DNA from: Patulibacter sp052039575
GTDB taxonomy: Bacteria > Actinomycetota > Thermoleophilia > Solirubrobacterales > Solirubrobacteraceae
NCBI GenBank assembly: GCA_052039575.1
Contig: JBQGEK010000144.1
Location: forward strand, 1 to 64,000
Reading direction: 5' to 3'
DNA: 64,000 nucleotides
The first letter of the stretch is position 1; the number at the start of each line of letters is the position of its first letter. A model generated the notes under the pieces. The model worked only from the letters and a program-made list of their open reading frames with translations. It ran no database searches and was not told the origin of the DNA. A program made the translations under genes and the position numbers. Below, in pieces: positions 33,960 through 42,909 of the stretch.

Positions 33960-35348
33960 GTGGCTGATTCCCGCACATCCGAACCGCACTCCTCCGAATC
34001 CGGGGGCGGCGACGGTTCCGGTCCCGCCATCGCGCGCCCTCAGCGACGACGAGCGCTTCGGAGCGCTCTCTGGGCAACGGGGCAGCAAGCGGCGATCCTG
34101 GGTTCGACAGCCGTCTTCAGCATCGTGCTGGCGCGCGCACTCCCCGTGGCGGAGTTCGGGGCGTACAGCTACGCCACGGCGTTGGCGATGATCGGCATGG
34201 CCATCGTCAGCGGTGGTCTCTCCGGGTTGGCGATCAAGGAATTCGTCGATCGACCGGACGATCAGCGCCGGACGATGGCCGCGCTGATCGCACTCCGCGA
34301 GGCCTTCGCGCTGTTGGCGTACCTGCTGCTGGTCGGGGTGGCGATCGCGACGAGCGGAAGCAGCGTCGCGACCGAGGCATCGGCAATCGCCTGTCTCGTG
34401 CTGTTCGCCCGCGCTTGGGACGGCATCGAGTACTGGTTCCAATCGCGACTCGAGAGCCGCGCCACGGCCAGCGTGCGGATCCTGATCGTGGTGCCGATGC
34501 TGGCGCTCCGCGTCGTCCTGGTGGTGCTCGGCGCGCCGCTCGAGGTCTTCCTCGTCCTCTACGTCGTGGAGTCCGCGCTGATCGCTGGCGGCTTCGTCGC
34601 CCGGCTGCTCCGTCACGCCCACGGCCCCGGGGCAGCGCGTCCGCGCTTGCGAGACATCCGCGGGCTGCTGCGGCGTTCGTGGCTGCTGATGCTCTCGGGG
34701 ATCGCAGGACAGATCGACATGCGAGCGGACCAGATCATCATCCAGGCGATCATGGGCAGCGTCGCGGTCGGCACCTACGCTGCGGCGGCGAAGCTCAGCG
34801 AGCTCACGTATTTCCTGCCGATGGTCTTCATGACGGCAACGTTCCCGTTGCTACTCGACGTCCGCAAACGTTTCGGTGGCGATAGTCAGGAATACAAGGC
34901 GACGTTGCAACAGGCCTATGACCGCGCCTGCTGGGTGGGTATCGCGATCGCCGCCGTGATCTTCCTGTTGGGCCCCACCGCGATCAATCTGCTCTACGGC
35001 GAGAAATACGACGCCGCGGGGGAAATCCTGCGGATTCACGTGCTCGCGCTGCCGTTCGTGTTCATGGCCGGCGTGCTCAGCAAGTGGATCCTGGCGGAAG
35101 ACGTCCTCATCGCGTCGTTGATCCGGCGGGTCGCCGGGGCCGTACTGGCCGTCGGACTCAACCTGCTGTTGATCCCACCGCTCGGTATCAAGGGAGCGGC
35201 GATCGCCACGGTGATCTCGTACAGCGTTTCGTCATATTTCATATGCTTCGCTGGTCGATCGATGCGGCCAGCGGGAATTCAGATGAGCCTGGCGCTGGTG
35301 GCGCCTGTCCGGCTCCTGATAGCCCACAGTCGAGCCAGGGGATCCTGA
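33960..35348 (+). CDS. wzx: Wzx-type polysaccharide flippase
   Basis: A 462-residue MATE/MOP-superfamily transporter with about 12-13 spans. The opening helices TGQQAAILGSTAVFSIVLAR and VAEFGAYSYATALAMIGMAI are typical of Wzx. It has RSWLLMLSGIAGQIDMRADQ and IIIQAIMGSVAVGTYAAAAK in the middle and LNLLLIPPLGIKGAAIATVI near the end. It moves the undecaprenyl-linked repeat unit to the outer face. GTG start at 33960; a ~37-residue Ser/Gly-rich cytosolic N-terminus. Followed 5 bp later by the nitroreductase gene, so co-transcription is expected. Confidence 0.93.
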   Translation: MADSRTSEPHSSESGGGDGSGPAIARPQRRRALRSALWATGQQAAILGSTAVFSIVLARALPVAEFGAYSYATALAMIGMAIVSGGLSGLAIKEFVDRPDDQRRTMAALIALREAFALLAYLLLVGVAIATSGSSVATEASAIACLVLFARAWDGIEYWFQSRLESRATASVRILIVVPMLALRVVLVVLGAPLEVFLVLYVVESALIAGGFVARLLRHAHGPGAARPRLRDIRGLLRRSWLLMLSGIAGQIDMRADQIIIQAIMGSVAVGTYAAAAKLSELTYFLPMVFMTATFPLLLDVRKRFGGDSQEYKATLQQAYDRACWVGIAIAAVIFLLGPTAINLLYGEKYDAAGEILRIHVLALPFVFMAGVLSKWILAEDVLIASLIRRVAGAVLAVGLNLLLIPPLGIKGAAIATVISYSVSSYFICFAGRSMRPAGIQMSLALVAPVRLLIAHSRARGS

Positions 35349-35353
35349 GCAAC

Positions 35354-36406
35354 ATGTTTACGTCCGGCAAGGTGCGAGCACGCCGCGCGATGGCGTTTGC
35401 CAAGCGCCTCGTCATCAACCGCCTCCGCGAGGGAACCCCCTTCGAGCGGCGTCTCTATTTCTCGTTGGTCAGCGGGGGGTTTCGGCGCGAGCGGCGCGCG
35501 GTTGCTGCCGGTCAGGCAGCGCACGCGGCCGCGCTCTCCGAGGACGGCCGACGCTTCGTCGTTCGCAGGAACACGCACATGCTCGAGAAGGGGCTGGTCA
35601 TGCGCCCTCGGCGCGGGACGTTCGCTACCGCGTATATCGAGGAGACGGTCCAAGCCTTCACGGAGTGCATCGCGGCACCTTCGGGCCCGCTCTCGGACGG
35701 CGAGCGGGACTGGGTCGCGGAGGTCCTCGAGCAGTACACCGACGCGACCGTCGACAGCAAGGACCCCGCGGTGCGGCGCGCGCACGAGGCGATCGCCCAA
35801 CTCGATCTCGCGCGCCGAACGGTGCAGCCAGGGGTGGCGGGACCCCAGTCGGTCGTGACGGACGATCCCCCGGTCGGGTGGGAGGAGCTGCTTGCCCTTG
35901 CCGAGCGCCGCAAGTCCGTGCGGTGGTTCACCGACCGTCCCGTCGACCGCGAGATCGTCGACCGCGCCGTGGCGATCGGTGCCGAAGCCCCGTCCGCCTG
36001 CAATCGGCAGCCCTTCTACTTCCGGATCTTCGACGACCCCGAGCTCGTGCGACAGGTCGCCGCGGTCCCGGGTGGGACCAAGGGGTACGCCCATTCGATC
36101 AGCCACATCATGGTGATCGTCGGCGATCTGTCCGCGTTCTTCGACGAACGTGACCGACACCTCATCTACATCGACGGGTGCCTGGCCGCCATGGGAGTCA
36201 TCCTGGGCCTCGAGGCCCAGGGCGTCAGCACCTGCTGCATTAACTGGCCGGACGTCGCCTCGACCGAGGCGAAGATGAAGCGGCTGCTGAAGCTCGGGGA
36301 CCACGAACGGCCCGTCATGCTCGTGGCGTACGGATACGCCGATCCGGAAGGGCAGGCCCCGTTCTCGGCCCGCCGAGGCCTCGACGCGCTTCGCCGCTAC
36401 AACTAG
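35354..36406 (+). CDS. nitroreductase family protein embedded in EPS operon
   Basis: A 350-residue protein. The C-terminal ~180 residues are a nitroreductase (FMN) fold: ERRKSVRWFTDRPVDREIVD, then APSACNRQPFYFRIF (FMN-binding Arg/Ser/Asn), GGTKGYAHSISHIMVI and LGLEAQGVSTCCINWP. The N-terminal ~170 residues are basic and helical (RRNTHMLEKGLVMRPRRGTF), longer than in stand-alone nitroreductases. It stands between the flippase and the pyruvyl transferase, 14 bp before the latter. In EPS loci such proteins accompany pyruvyl transferases; an oxidoreductase acting on a sugar or lipid intermediate is plausible but unproven. Confidence 0.9.
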   Translation: MFTSGKVRARRAMAFAKRLVINRLREGTPFERRLYFSLVSGGFRRERRAVAAGQAAHAAALSEDGRRFVVRRNTHMLEKGLVMRPRRGTFATAYIEETVQAFTECIAAPSGPLSDGERDWVAEVLEQYTDATVDSKDPAVRRAHEAIAQLDLARRTVQPGVAGPQSVVTDDPPVGWEELLALAERRKSVRWFTDRPVDREIVDRAVAIGAEAPSACNRQPFYFRIFDDPELVRQVAAVPGGTKGYAHSISHIMVIVGDLSAFFDERDRHLIYIDGCLAAMGVILGLEAQGVSTCCINWPDVASTEAKMKRLLKLGDHERPVMLVAYGYADPEGQAPFSARRGLDALRRYN

Positions 36407-36420
36407 GGAGCACACGAGCG

Positions 36421-37539
36421 ATGATGATCGACGTTCGTGGCGGCAGCACCCGCAACAAGGGTGCCGAGCTGATGCTCCGGGCGACCGCGCAGCGGCTGGG
36501 CGACGTCCACGCGCTGACCGCTCCCCCGGTGCGGATCGACTTCGACGTAGCCTGCGAGCTGCGGCTGCGCCGGACGCTGCCGGTCCACCGGTCGCCTCGG
36601 GCCTCGGCGTGGGCATCCAATGCCGTCCCGCGGACGGTCCGAGAACGTTTTGCTGTCGTCGCCGACGGCGATCTCGAGGCGGTGCTGAACATCGCCGGAT
36701 ACGCCTACGGTGACCCGTTCCGCGTACGCAACTGCGAGCTCGAGGGCCGCCGCGTCGAGCGGTGGCGGAACCGGAACGTGCCCACCGTGCTCATGCCGCA
36801 GGCGTTCGGCCCCTTCAGCACGTCCGCGTACGTCGAGGCCGCCAAGCGCTTGATCTCCGCAACCGAGCTGGTGTTCGCTCGCGACCGACGCAGCCTCGAG
36901 TTCGTCCGCGAACTGGATCCGGACCACCGGGGAATCCGCCTCGCGCCCGACTTCACGATCGGTCTCGAACCGTTGTCCGTCCCCGAAGGCGCGGCGCCAG
37001 ATCCCGGTTCGTACGGCGCGATCGTGCCGAACATGAAGCTGATCGAGACCGGGGTCCACAGCCGTACGCAGTACTGCTCGCTGCTCGCCGAGATCGGCGC
37101 GGCGTTCTCGGCCGCGGGCCTTGAGCCGCTGGTCGTCGTTCACGAGACGAACGACGTCGGCATCGCGCGCGACGTCGCGGCGGCGCTCGACTGTCGGATC
37201 TACGGCGACCCCCACCCGCTACGCCTCAAGGGCGTGCTGCAGAGGGCAGGCGCGGTCGCCGGCAGTCGCTTCCATGCGATCGTCGGCGCGCTCTCGGGTG
37301 CGGTACCGACGCTCGTGGTCGGCTGGTCTCACAAGTACGGCGAGCTGCTCGAGGACTTTGGGGTCCCCGCCTGGACGCCCGGCCCGGACGAGACCATCGG
37401 CGAGGCCATATCTCGCGTGCTCACCGATACCGACGGTCGCGAGCAGCTTCCGCGGCGCAAGCGCGAGCTGGTCGAGCGGTCCGAGACGATGTGGCTCGAG
37501 GTCGAGACGACGATCTCACGGGTGTCAGGCGACGGGTGA
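36421..37539 (+). CDS. polysaccharide pyruvyl transferase
   Basis: A 372-residue PS_pyruv_trans family member; GGGAG precedes ATG 36421. Signature regions: IDVRGGSTRNKGAELMLRAT (Gly-rich N-terminus), VLMPQAFGPF, ELVFARDRRSLEFV, APDFTIGL, and the terminal donor region GAVAGSRFHAIVGALSGAVP, then GWSHKYGELL. It transfers a pyruvate ketal from phosphoenolpyruvate to a sugar of the repeat unit, giving an acidic glycan. It follows the nitroreductase and precedes the Wzy polymerase with only 3 bp between. Confidence 0.92.
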   Translation: MMIDVRGGSTRNKGAELMLRATAQRLGDVHALTAPPVRIDFDVACELRLRRTLPVHRSPRASAWASNAVPRTVRERFAVVADGDLEAVLNIAGYAYGDPFRVRNCELEGRRVERWRNRNVPTVLMPQAFGPFSTSAYVEAAKRLISATELVFARDRRSLEFVRELDPDHRGIRLAPDFTIGLEPLSVPEGAAPDPGSYGAIVPNMKLIETGVHSRTQYCSLLAEIGAAFSAAGLEPLVVVHETNDVGIARDVAAALDCRIYGDPHPLRLKGVLQRAGAVAGSRFHAIVGALSGAVPTLVVGWSHKYGELLEDFGVPAWTPGPDETIGEAISRVLTDTDGREQLPRRKRELVERSETMWLEVETTISRVSGDG

Positions 37540-37542
37540 TCG

Positions 37543-39012
37543 GTGAGCATCGCGCCTCAGACTCGTAGCACCGCGGTCACCTCGACGATCGTCCTCGGTG
37601 CCGTCGCCGTCACGTCGGCTGCGCTGCTGACGAACCCAGCGGCGACGGTGGGCGCATTCGCGCTGGCCGCCGTTCTCGTGTCGTCGTGGATGCTGAGCAT
37701 CGCGTTCCCTGCCGTGCTTCTGGCCGGGGCGGCGTTCATCTACCTCGCGGCAGGCCCGGCGATCGTGGCCGGCGTGTTGCCGGCGTCCGTAGCCCAGCTG
37801 GGAACCTTCTCCGGTCTCGCAGCCGCGGTGCTCGTCGTCGTCCAACGGCTGTACGCCGAGAGGACGGCCGCCGACCCGGCCGTGCGGTTTCCCGAGATCA
37901 CATGGGGCCTCGGCGTCTTCGTCGTGCTCGTCTGCGTCGGCGTCGCCAACCCGGCCCTCCCGTCGCTCGGCTACGGGATCAGTGGTGCGCGACCGCTGAT
38001 CACGCCGCTCGTCGTGCTGCTCGCAGCGCGCCACGCCCGGCTCAGCCATCGCGACGTGCAGCTGATCCTGCTGGCCGTCGCCGCAGGTTGGGGTGTCAAC
38101 CTGCTCTTCGCCTTCCGGCAGAGCTTCGTCGGCTTCACCGCAGCAGAGAACGCCTTCCTCCGATCCGGGGTCTCCACCTTCCTCGTGGGCGACGACGCAC
38201 GCCTGCTGGGCGCCATGCGGACCAATCAGGACTTCGGTGTCACGACCGCGATCGCGTTCCCGCTGTTGCTCGCGTTCTCGTTGCTCAGCCGGGGGTCCCG
38301 CCGGTGGGTCCAACTGCTGCTCTGGGCGGCAACCGCCGCCACCGCCTACGTGATGGCCGCATCGCTGTTGCGCTCGACGATGGTCGGCGGCGTGCTCGCA
38401 GCCTCGCTGGTGCTCGTCCTCGCCAGTTCGAGCCCGCTGGGTCGGCGCCGCGTGGGCATCCTCGTGGCCGTGGTCGTGGCGACGATCGCTGCGATGGGGC
38501 TGGCATCCGCGGGAATCGACACCAGCGGCGACGGGCGCACCGCCGCCGCCGTCCGCCGGATCACGACGATCTTCGACCTCGGGGGCGACAAGGCCTTCCA
38601 GGCGCGCGCCACCACGACGTGGCCGATCGCCCTCGACGTGCTCGGATCGCATCCGCTGGGAGCCGGCCCCGGCGCCGCCGGACCGGTCTCGCAGCAACGG
38701 ACCGACGCCCCCTTCGGCACCCTGACGCCCGACAACGGCTACCTCCTCGTGGCGCTCCAGGTGGGTATCCCTGGGCTCGTGCTCTTCGTCTGGTTCGCAT
38801 TCGGCACGGTGGCGCGGCTGATGCGCCAGGGCCGCTGCGGTGACCCACTCGTCCTCGGCGTCGGCGGGTCGCTGTTCGCGGTCCTGGTGGCCATGGTCAC
38901 CGGCGGCATCTGGGGCCTCGTCGGCCCGGTGTCCGTGCTCTGCCTCTTGATCGGTCTCGCGAGTCGGCCCGACCGACTCGCGTCCGTCTCGTCCCCCAAA
39001 TCCCCCAAGTGA
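37543..39012 (+). CDS. wzy: Wzy-type O-antigen/EPS polymerase
   Basis: A 489-residue polytopic membrane protein (11-12 spans) starting at GTG 37543. Family features include the large extracytoplasmic loop near 330-400, with TTWPIALDVLGSHPLGAGPG and TPDNGYLLVALQVGIPGLVL, typical of the Wzy_C region, and RLLGAMRTNQDFGVTTAIAF. It polymerises flipped repeat units. It is the second Wzy_C-type protein of the locus (the other starts at 28365), so one is probably the polymerase and the other a ligase. Its stop overlaps the start of the Wzz/kinase gene (GTGA). Confidence 0.88.
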   Translation: MSIAPQTRSTAVTSTIVLGAVAVTSAALLTNPAATVGAFALAAVLVSSWMLSIAFPAVLLAGAAFIYLAAGPAIVAGVLPASVAQLGTFSGLAAAVLVVVQRLYAERTAADPAVRFPEITWGLGVFVVLVCVGVANPALPSLGYGISGARPLITPLVVLLAARHARLSHRDVQLILLAVAAGWGVNLLFAFRQSFVGFTAAENAFLRSGVSTFLVGDDARLLGAMRTNQDFGVTTAIAFPLLLAFSLLSRGSRRWVQLLLWAATAATAYVMAASLLRSTMVGGVLAASLVLVLASSSPLGRRRVGILVAVVVATIAAMGLASAGIDTSGDGRTAAAVRRITTIFDLGGDKAFQARATTTWPIALDVLGSHPLGAGPGAAGPVSQQRTDAPFGTLTPDNGYLLVALQVGIPGLVLFVWFAFGTVARLMRQGRCGDPLVLGVGGSLFAVLVAMVTGGIWGLVGPVSVLCLLIGLASRPDRLASVSSPKSPK

Positions 39013-40592
39013 GCACCATGACCACACCGTTCGGCCCCCCGCCGGAGGCCAAGGGACCACACGATCCCCGCCACGAAGGCCCGTTGGAGGCGCTGCAGCG
39101 GCGGTGGAAGGTCATCGTCGCCACCACGGTCCTGCTCGTGGTGATCGTCGGGCTCGGCTCGGCGCTGCAAGGCAAGCAGTACGCGGCGTCCGCGACACTG
39201 CTGTTTCGGTCGACGGACTTCGCCCAACAGCTGTTCGGCACCAACTTCCTGGCCGCGTCGAAGGATCCGGCGCGGGACGCGGCCACCAACCAGAATCTCG
39301 TCCGACTGCGGACCGTCGCCGACCGAACGGCGAGTGCGTTGGACAACGGCCTGTCCGGCCGGCAGATCGCCGACCGGGTCACCGTCGAGGCACAAGGCAC
39401 TTCCGATCTCGTGATCGTCAAGGCCGTGGACTCGAGTCCGCAGCGCGCCGCGCAGATCGCAACCGAGTTCGCCCAGCAGTTCGTGACGTTCCGGCGCGAG
39501 GCGGATCAGCGGGTCGTCAACGCGGCCGGCGATCTCGTGGAGCGTGAGCTGGACGGGATGACCGCGGCGCAGCGCCGGACGTCTCAGGGACAGTCGTTGC
39601 TCCAGCGTCGGGCCGAGCTGGAGATCCTGGCAAGTTTGCAAACAGGCAACGCGGAGCTCGTCCAGGCGGCCGCACCACCGGAGAGCCCGAGTTCCCCCCG
39701 GACCAAGCGAGACGTAGCGCTCGCGGCCGTGCTCGGTCTGGTGCTGGGGGCGGGCCTTGCCCTGCTCGTCAACCGCCTCGACCAGGGGATTCGCTCCGTT
39801 CGAGACGTCGAGCGGCTTCTTCCCGTCCCCGTGCTCGCCCAGATCCCTCGGCGCGACGGCCTCAGCGCGACGGAGATCGGCATGCGGCCCGCCTCGATCG
39901 ATCTCGACGCGTTCCGCTTGCTCCGCAGCCACCTGCGCTACTTCAACGTCGACGGGAAGGTTCGAACGCTGTTGATCACCTCGGCCGAGGCCGGGGCCGG
40001 GAAGACGACGGTCGCCATCGGGCTCGGGCTCGCCCTGGCTCAGGGCGGAGACCGCGTCGTGCTGGTGGAAGCCGACCTGCGCCGTCCGGCACTACGCTCC
40101 CACTTGGGCAACACGGCACCATGCAAGGGCCTCGCCGAAGTCCTGTCGGGCGACCTGGAGCTCTGCGACGCGCTGACCACCGAGGTCGTCGAGGTCGGCG
40201 GGGTCGCGCAGGCCCCCGAGATCACCGTTCTCGGCGCGGGACTGGTCGCGCCGAATCCCGCCGAGCTGCTCGAGAGCGCGCGAATGAAGCGCGTCCTGAA
40301 GGAGCTGGGCGAGCGGTTCGACGTCGTCCTGGTGGACTCCGCGCCGCCGCTGTTGATTCCGGATTCGACGCCGCTCCTGCGCGTCGTCGACGGGGTGATC
40401 GCCGTGTGCCGGATCGGCGGAACCAAGCGTTCGGGTGCGTCCCGGCTGGATTCGTATCTGCGTTCACTCGACAGCCCACTGCTCGGGACCGTCGTCAACG
40501 ACATCCGTTCGAGCCGGCAGGGCGGCTACGGATACGGATACGGCGAATACGGCAGTGACCGGCCCGACCGGGCGGCGGAGGCCCAGGCGTGA
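39009..40592 (+). CDS. Wzz-like chain-length regulator fused to bacterial tyrosine kinase
   Basis: A 527-residue BY-kinase. Two helices (VIVATTVLLVVIVGLGSALQ, ~36-55; ALAAVLGLVLGAGLALLVNR, ~238-258) enclose a Wzz-type periplasmic domain. The kinase domain has Walker A SAEAGAGKTTVA (~326), Walker A' VVLVEADLRRPAL and Walker B DVVLVDSAPPLL. The C-terminus ends in a tyrosine cluster (GGYGYGYGEYG) for autophosphorylation. It controls chain length and polymerisation. The opposing phosphatase is probably the CpsB-like protein at 46723. GTGA overlaps join it to the genes on both sides. Confidence 0.94.
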   Translation: MSTMTTPFGPPPEAKGPHDPRHEGPLEALQRRWKVIVATTVLLVVIVGLGSALQGKQYAASATLLFRSTDFAQQLFGTNFLAASKDPARDAATNQNLVRLRTVADRTASALDNGLSGRQIADRVTVEAQGTSDLVIVKAVDSSPQRAAQIATEFAQQFVTFRREADQRVVNAAGDLVERELDGMTAAQRRTSQGQSLLQRRAELEILASLQTGNAELVQAAAPPESPSSPRTKRDVALAAVLGLVLGAGLALLVNRLDQGIRSVRDVERLLPVPVLAQIPRRDGLSATEIGMRPASIDLDAFRLLRSHLRYFNVDGKVRTLLITSAEAGAGKTTVAIGLGLALAQGGDRVVLVEADLRRPALRSHLGNTAPCKGLAEVLSGDLELCDALTTEVVEVGGVAQAPEITVLGAGLVAPNPAELLESARMKRVLKELGERFDVVLVDSAPPLLIPDSTPLLRVVDGVIAVCRIGGTKRSGASRLDSYLRSLDSPLLGTVVNDIRSSRQGGYGYGYGEYGSDRPDRAAEAQA

Positions 40593-41776
40593 GTGCCCGA
40601 GCCGCGGCACCCGAAACCGCAGACCGCAAGCGGGTGCTGCTCGTCAACCACACCGGCACGTTCGGCGGCGCCGAACGCTCGCTGCTGGGGCTCGCCACGG
40701 CGAACGTCGCCGACGATGACGTCGAGTACGTCGTGGCGACTCCGGACGGTCGGCTGGCGGACGAGCTCCGCGCCGTCGGAGCGTCGGTCGCGCTGCTGCC
40801 CGAGCTGCGCCTGAGCTTCAGCCCTCGTCCGATGGCGGTCGCCGTGGGCCTGCGAAGCCTCGGCCGGAGCGCCCGCGCGTTCCGGCGCCTCGCGCGCCGC
40901 GACAGCGTCGACGTGATCCACGCGAACTCGCTGCGGGCGGCGCTCCTCGTCACCGCCGCGCTCCCGTTCCGTCGCCCGCCACTCGTGCTGCACGCCCGCG
41001 ACGAGGTGCCGGGCAACCTCGCCGGCCGCGTCCTGACCGCGGTGCTGCGTCGTTCCTGCTCCGGCGTGATCGCGATCTCCCGGTGGATCGGGGACTCCTA
41101 CGCGTCGTTCGACCGCGTCACGGTCATCGACAACCCCGTCGATCTGGAGCGCTTCGACCTCACCGGGCAGAGACCGAGCGAAGCCGCGGGCGACGACGGT
41201 GTTCCCGCCACGTTCCTGCTCGTCGCCCAGATCTCGCCGTGGAAGCGCCAGCTTGATGCCATCAGCGCCACGGTCGCCCTTCACGACGAGGGGCTTCCCG
41301 TGCGCCTGCAGCTGGTCGGGTCGGTCAAGTTCGCCGACTCGACGACGCGGCTCGACAATCGCGCGTACTACGAGCAACTCCGAGCGGAGGTCGCCGCACG
41401 CGATGCCACGAACGTCGTCGAGTTCCTCGGCGAGCGGGAGGACGTCGCGGAGCTGATGCGGTCCGCCACGGCGCTGCTCTCGACCAGTGAGCGCGAGCCG
41501 TTCGGACGCACGGTCGCCGAGGCGCTCGCTTCGGGCCTGCCGGTGGTGGCGTCCGACGACGGCGGGCCGGCCGAGCTCGTCGAACCCGGGATCACGGGCT
41601 GGGTCTACCGTGCCGGTTCGCTGCATTCGCTCCAGGAGGCGATGCGGGAAGCCCTCGCACCGGTCGAAGACCGCGACGGCAGCCGTCGTGCAGCGTTCGC
41701 CCGAACGCGTGGCCGATTCGATCCGCGAGCGCATGCCAGCGCAGTACGCAGCTTCTACGCCGAGGTCTGCCGATGA
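40589..41776 (+). CDS. GT4 glycosyltransferase
   Basis: A 395-residue GT-B enzyme. Acceptor-domain start VLLVNHTGTFGGAERSLLGL; mid region VDVIHANSLRAALLVTAALP; donor domain TFLLVAQISPWKRQLDAISA, FLGEREDVAELMRSATALLS, and the E-x7-E motif EREPFGRTVAEALASGLPVV followed by GGPAELV. It adds a sugar to the lipid-linked intermediate; the donor is unknown. GTGA overlap upstream and ATGA overlap downstream place it firmly in the operon. Confidence 0.93.
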   Translation: MSARAAAPETADRKRVLLVNHTGTFGGAERSLLGLATANVADDDVEYVVATPDGRLADELRAVGASVALLPELRLSFSPRPMAVAVGLRSLGRSARAFRRLARRDSVDVIHANSLRAALLVTAALPFRRPPLVLHARDEVPGNLAGRVLTAVLRRSCSGVIAISRWIGDSYASFDRVTVIDNPVDLERFDLTGQRPSEAAGDDGVPATFLLVAQISPWKRQLDAISATVALHDEGLPVRLQLVGSVKFADSTTRLDNRAYYEQLRAEVAARDATNVVEFLGEREDVAELMRSATALLSTSEREPFGRTVAEALASGLPVVASDDGGPAELVEPGITGWVYRAGSLHSLQEAMREALAPVEDRDGSRRAAFARTRGRFDPRAHASAVRSFYAEVCR

Positions 41777-42867
41777 CCACGTCTGACCGTGTGCGAGTGC
41801 TGATCGTCGCCGCCCCCTTCATCTCGCAGGGCGGGGTCTACACGTCGCTTCAGCGGACGATCCCGCGTCTGCAGGGGGAGGGCCTCGAAGTCGGCGTCGT
41901 CTGGGGCTCCCGCGCCCCGGGAGGGGACCTGCCGGGAGACTTCGTGGTGCGCCTCGGCGAGCCGTCGCATCCCCTGCGGCGGGGACGCGCGCTGCGCGCC
42001 GGGATCGAACGCGCCGTCGACGAGTTCCGCCCCGACGTCCTGCTCTCCGTGCTGCCGCAGTCGGATGTGGCATGTGCGCACGTGCACCGACGCCGCGGTG
42101 TTCCGTGGATCGCGATGATCCGCGGGCGGCCGTATCCGACCGGGCCGCAGGCGTCGCTGCTGAAGCAGGTCGCGTGGCGCCTCGCGGTGCGTCGCGCGTA
42201 CAACGCTTCCACGCTGACGATCGCGATCTCGCGCGGGCTCGCGGCGGAGACGGAACGGGCGCTGCGCGTCTCGGTCGACCGGATCCTCTACAACGGCGTC
42301 GACATCGACGCCTTCCCGGTCCGCGAGGCAGACCCCCGGCGGCCGCTCCGGATCGGGTTCGTAGGCCAGCTCGTCGAAGGCAAGGCGCCGGGGCTCGTCG
42401 CGGAGCTCGCCGATCGGCTGGACCGTGAGGTCGCGATCATAGGCGACGGCCCGCTGCGCGCGGATCTGGACGAGCTGGCTCGCGCCGATCCGCGGATCTC
42501 GATGAAGGGCTGGCTTTCGCCGCGTGAGGCGATGTCCAGCCTGGACATCCTGATCGTCCCCTCGCTGCACGAAGGCCTGGGGAACGTCGTGCTGGAGGCC
42601 GGGGCGTCGCGCGTCGCCGTGGTCGCGCGGACGGTCGGCGGCATCCCCGAGATCATCGGGAGCGACACGCGTCTGCGCGAGCTCTCGCTGGTACCGACGA
42701 CCGCTGGTGCCCACGAGTTCGCCCGCGCCGTGGAACGCCTCGTCGGCAACCCGACGGAGATCGAGGAGGCCGCAGACCGGCTCCACGACGCGGTACACGC
42801 TCGCTTCTCCGTCGAGCAGGCGGCCGGCAACCACCCGACGACCTTGCGCGAGGTCGCCGGCCGATAG
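41773..42867 (+). CDS. GT4 glycosyltransferase
   Basis: A 364-residue GT-B enzyme and the last gene of the plus-strand EPS operon. N-terminus VRVLIVAAPFISQGGVYTSL (Gly loop), then TLTIAISRGLAAETERALRV, donor domain LRIGFVGQLVEGKAPGLVAE, ISMKGWLSPREAMSSLDILI, and motif HEGLGNVVLEAGASRVAVVA with GGIPEII. It is rather short in the linker but complete. It starts by ATGA overlap and ends at a strong hairpin shared with the convergent dehydrogenase gene. Confidence 0.92.
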   Translation: MTTSDRVRVLIVAAPFISQGGVYTSLQRTIPRLQGEGLEVGVVWGSRAPGGDLPGDFVVRLGEPSHPLRRGRALRAGIERAVDEFRPDVLLSVLPQSDVACAHVHRRRGVPWIAMIRGRPYPTGPQASLLKQVAWRLAVRRAYNASTLTIAISRGLAAETERALRVSVDRILYNGVDIDAFPVREADPRRPLRIGFVGQLVEGKAPGLVAELADRLDREVAIIGDGPLRADLDELARADPRISMKGWLSPREAMSSLDILIVPSLHEGLGNVVLEAGASRVAVVARTVGGIPEIIGSDTRLRELSLVPTTAGAHEFARAVERLVGNPTEIEEAADRLHDAVHARFSVEQAAGNHPTTLREVAGR

Positions 42868-42875
42868 GGGCGGCA

Positions 42876-42903
42876 ACGGGTCCGGTCGAGAGAACGGACC
42901 CGT
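42876..42903. terminator. bidirectional hairpin terminator of the EPS operon
   Basis: ACGGGTCCG / CGGACCCGT, a perfect 9-bp stem with 10-nt loop, between the convergent stops at 42867 (plus) and 42910 (minus). Confidence 0.7.
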
Positions 42904-42909
42904 CCTGAC

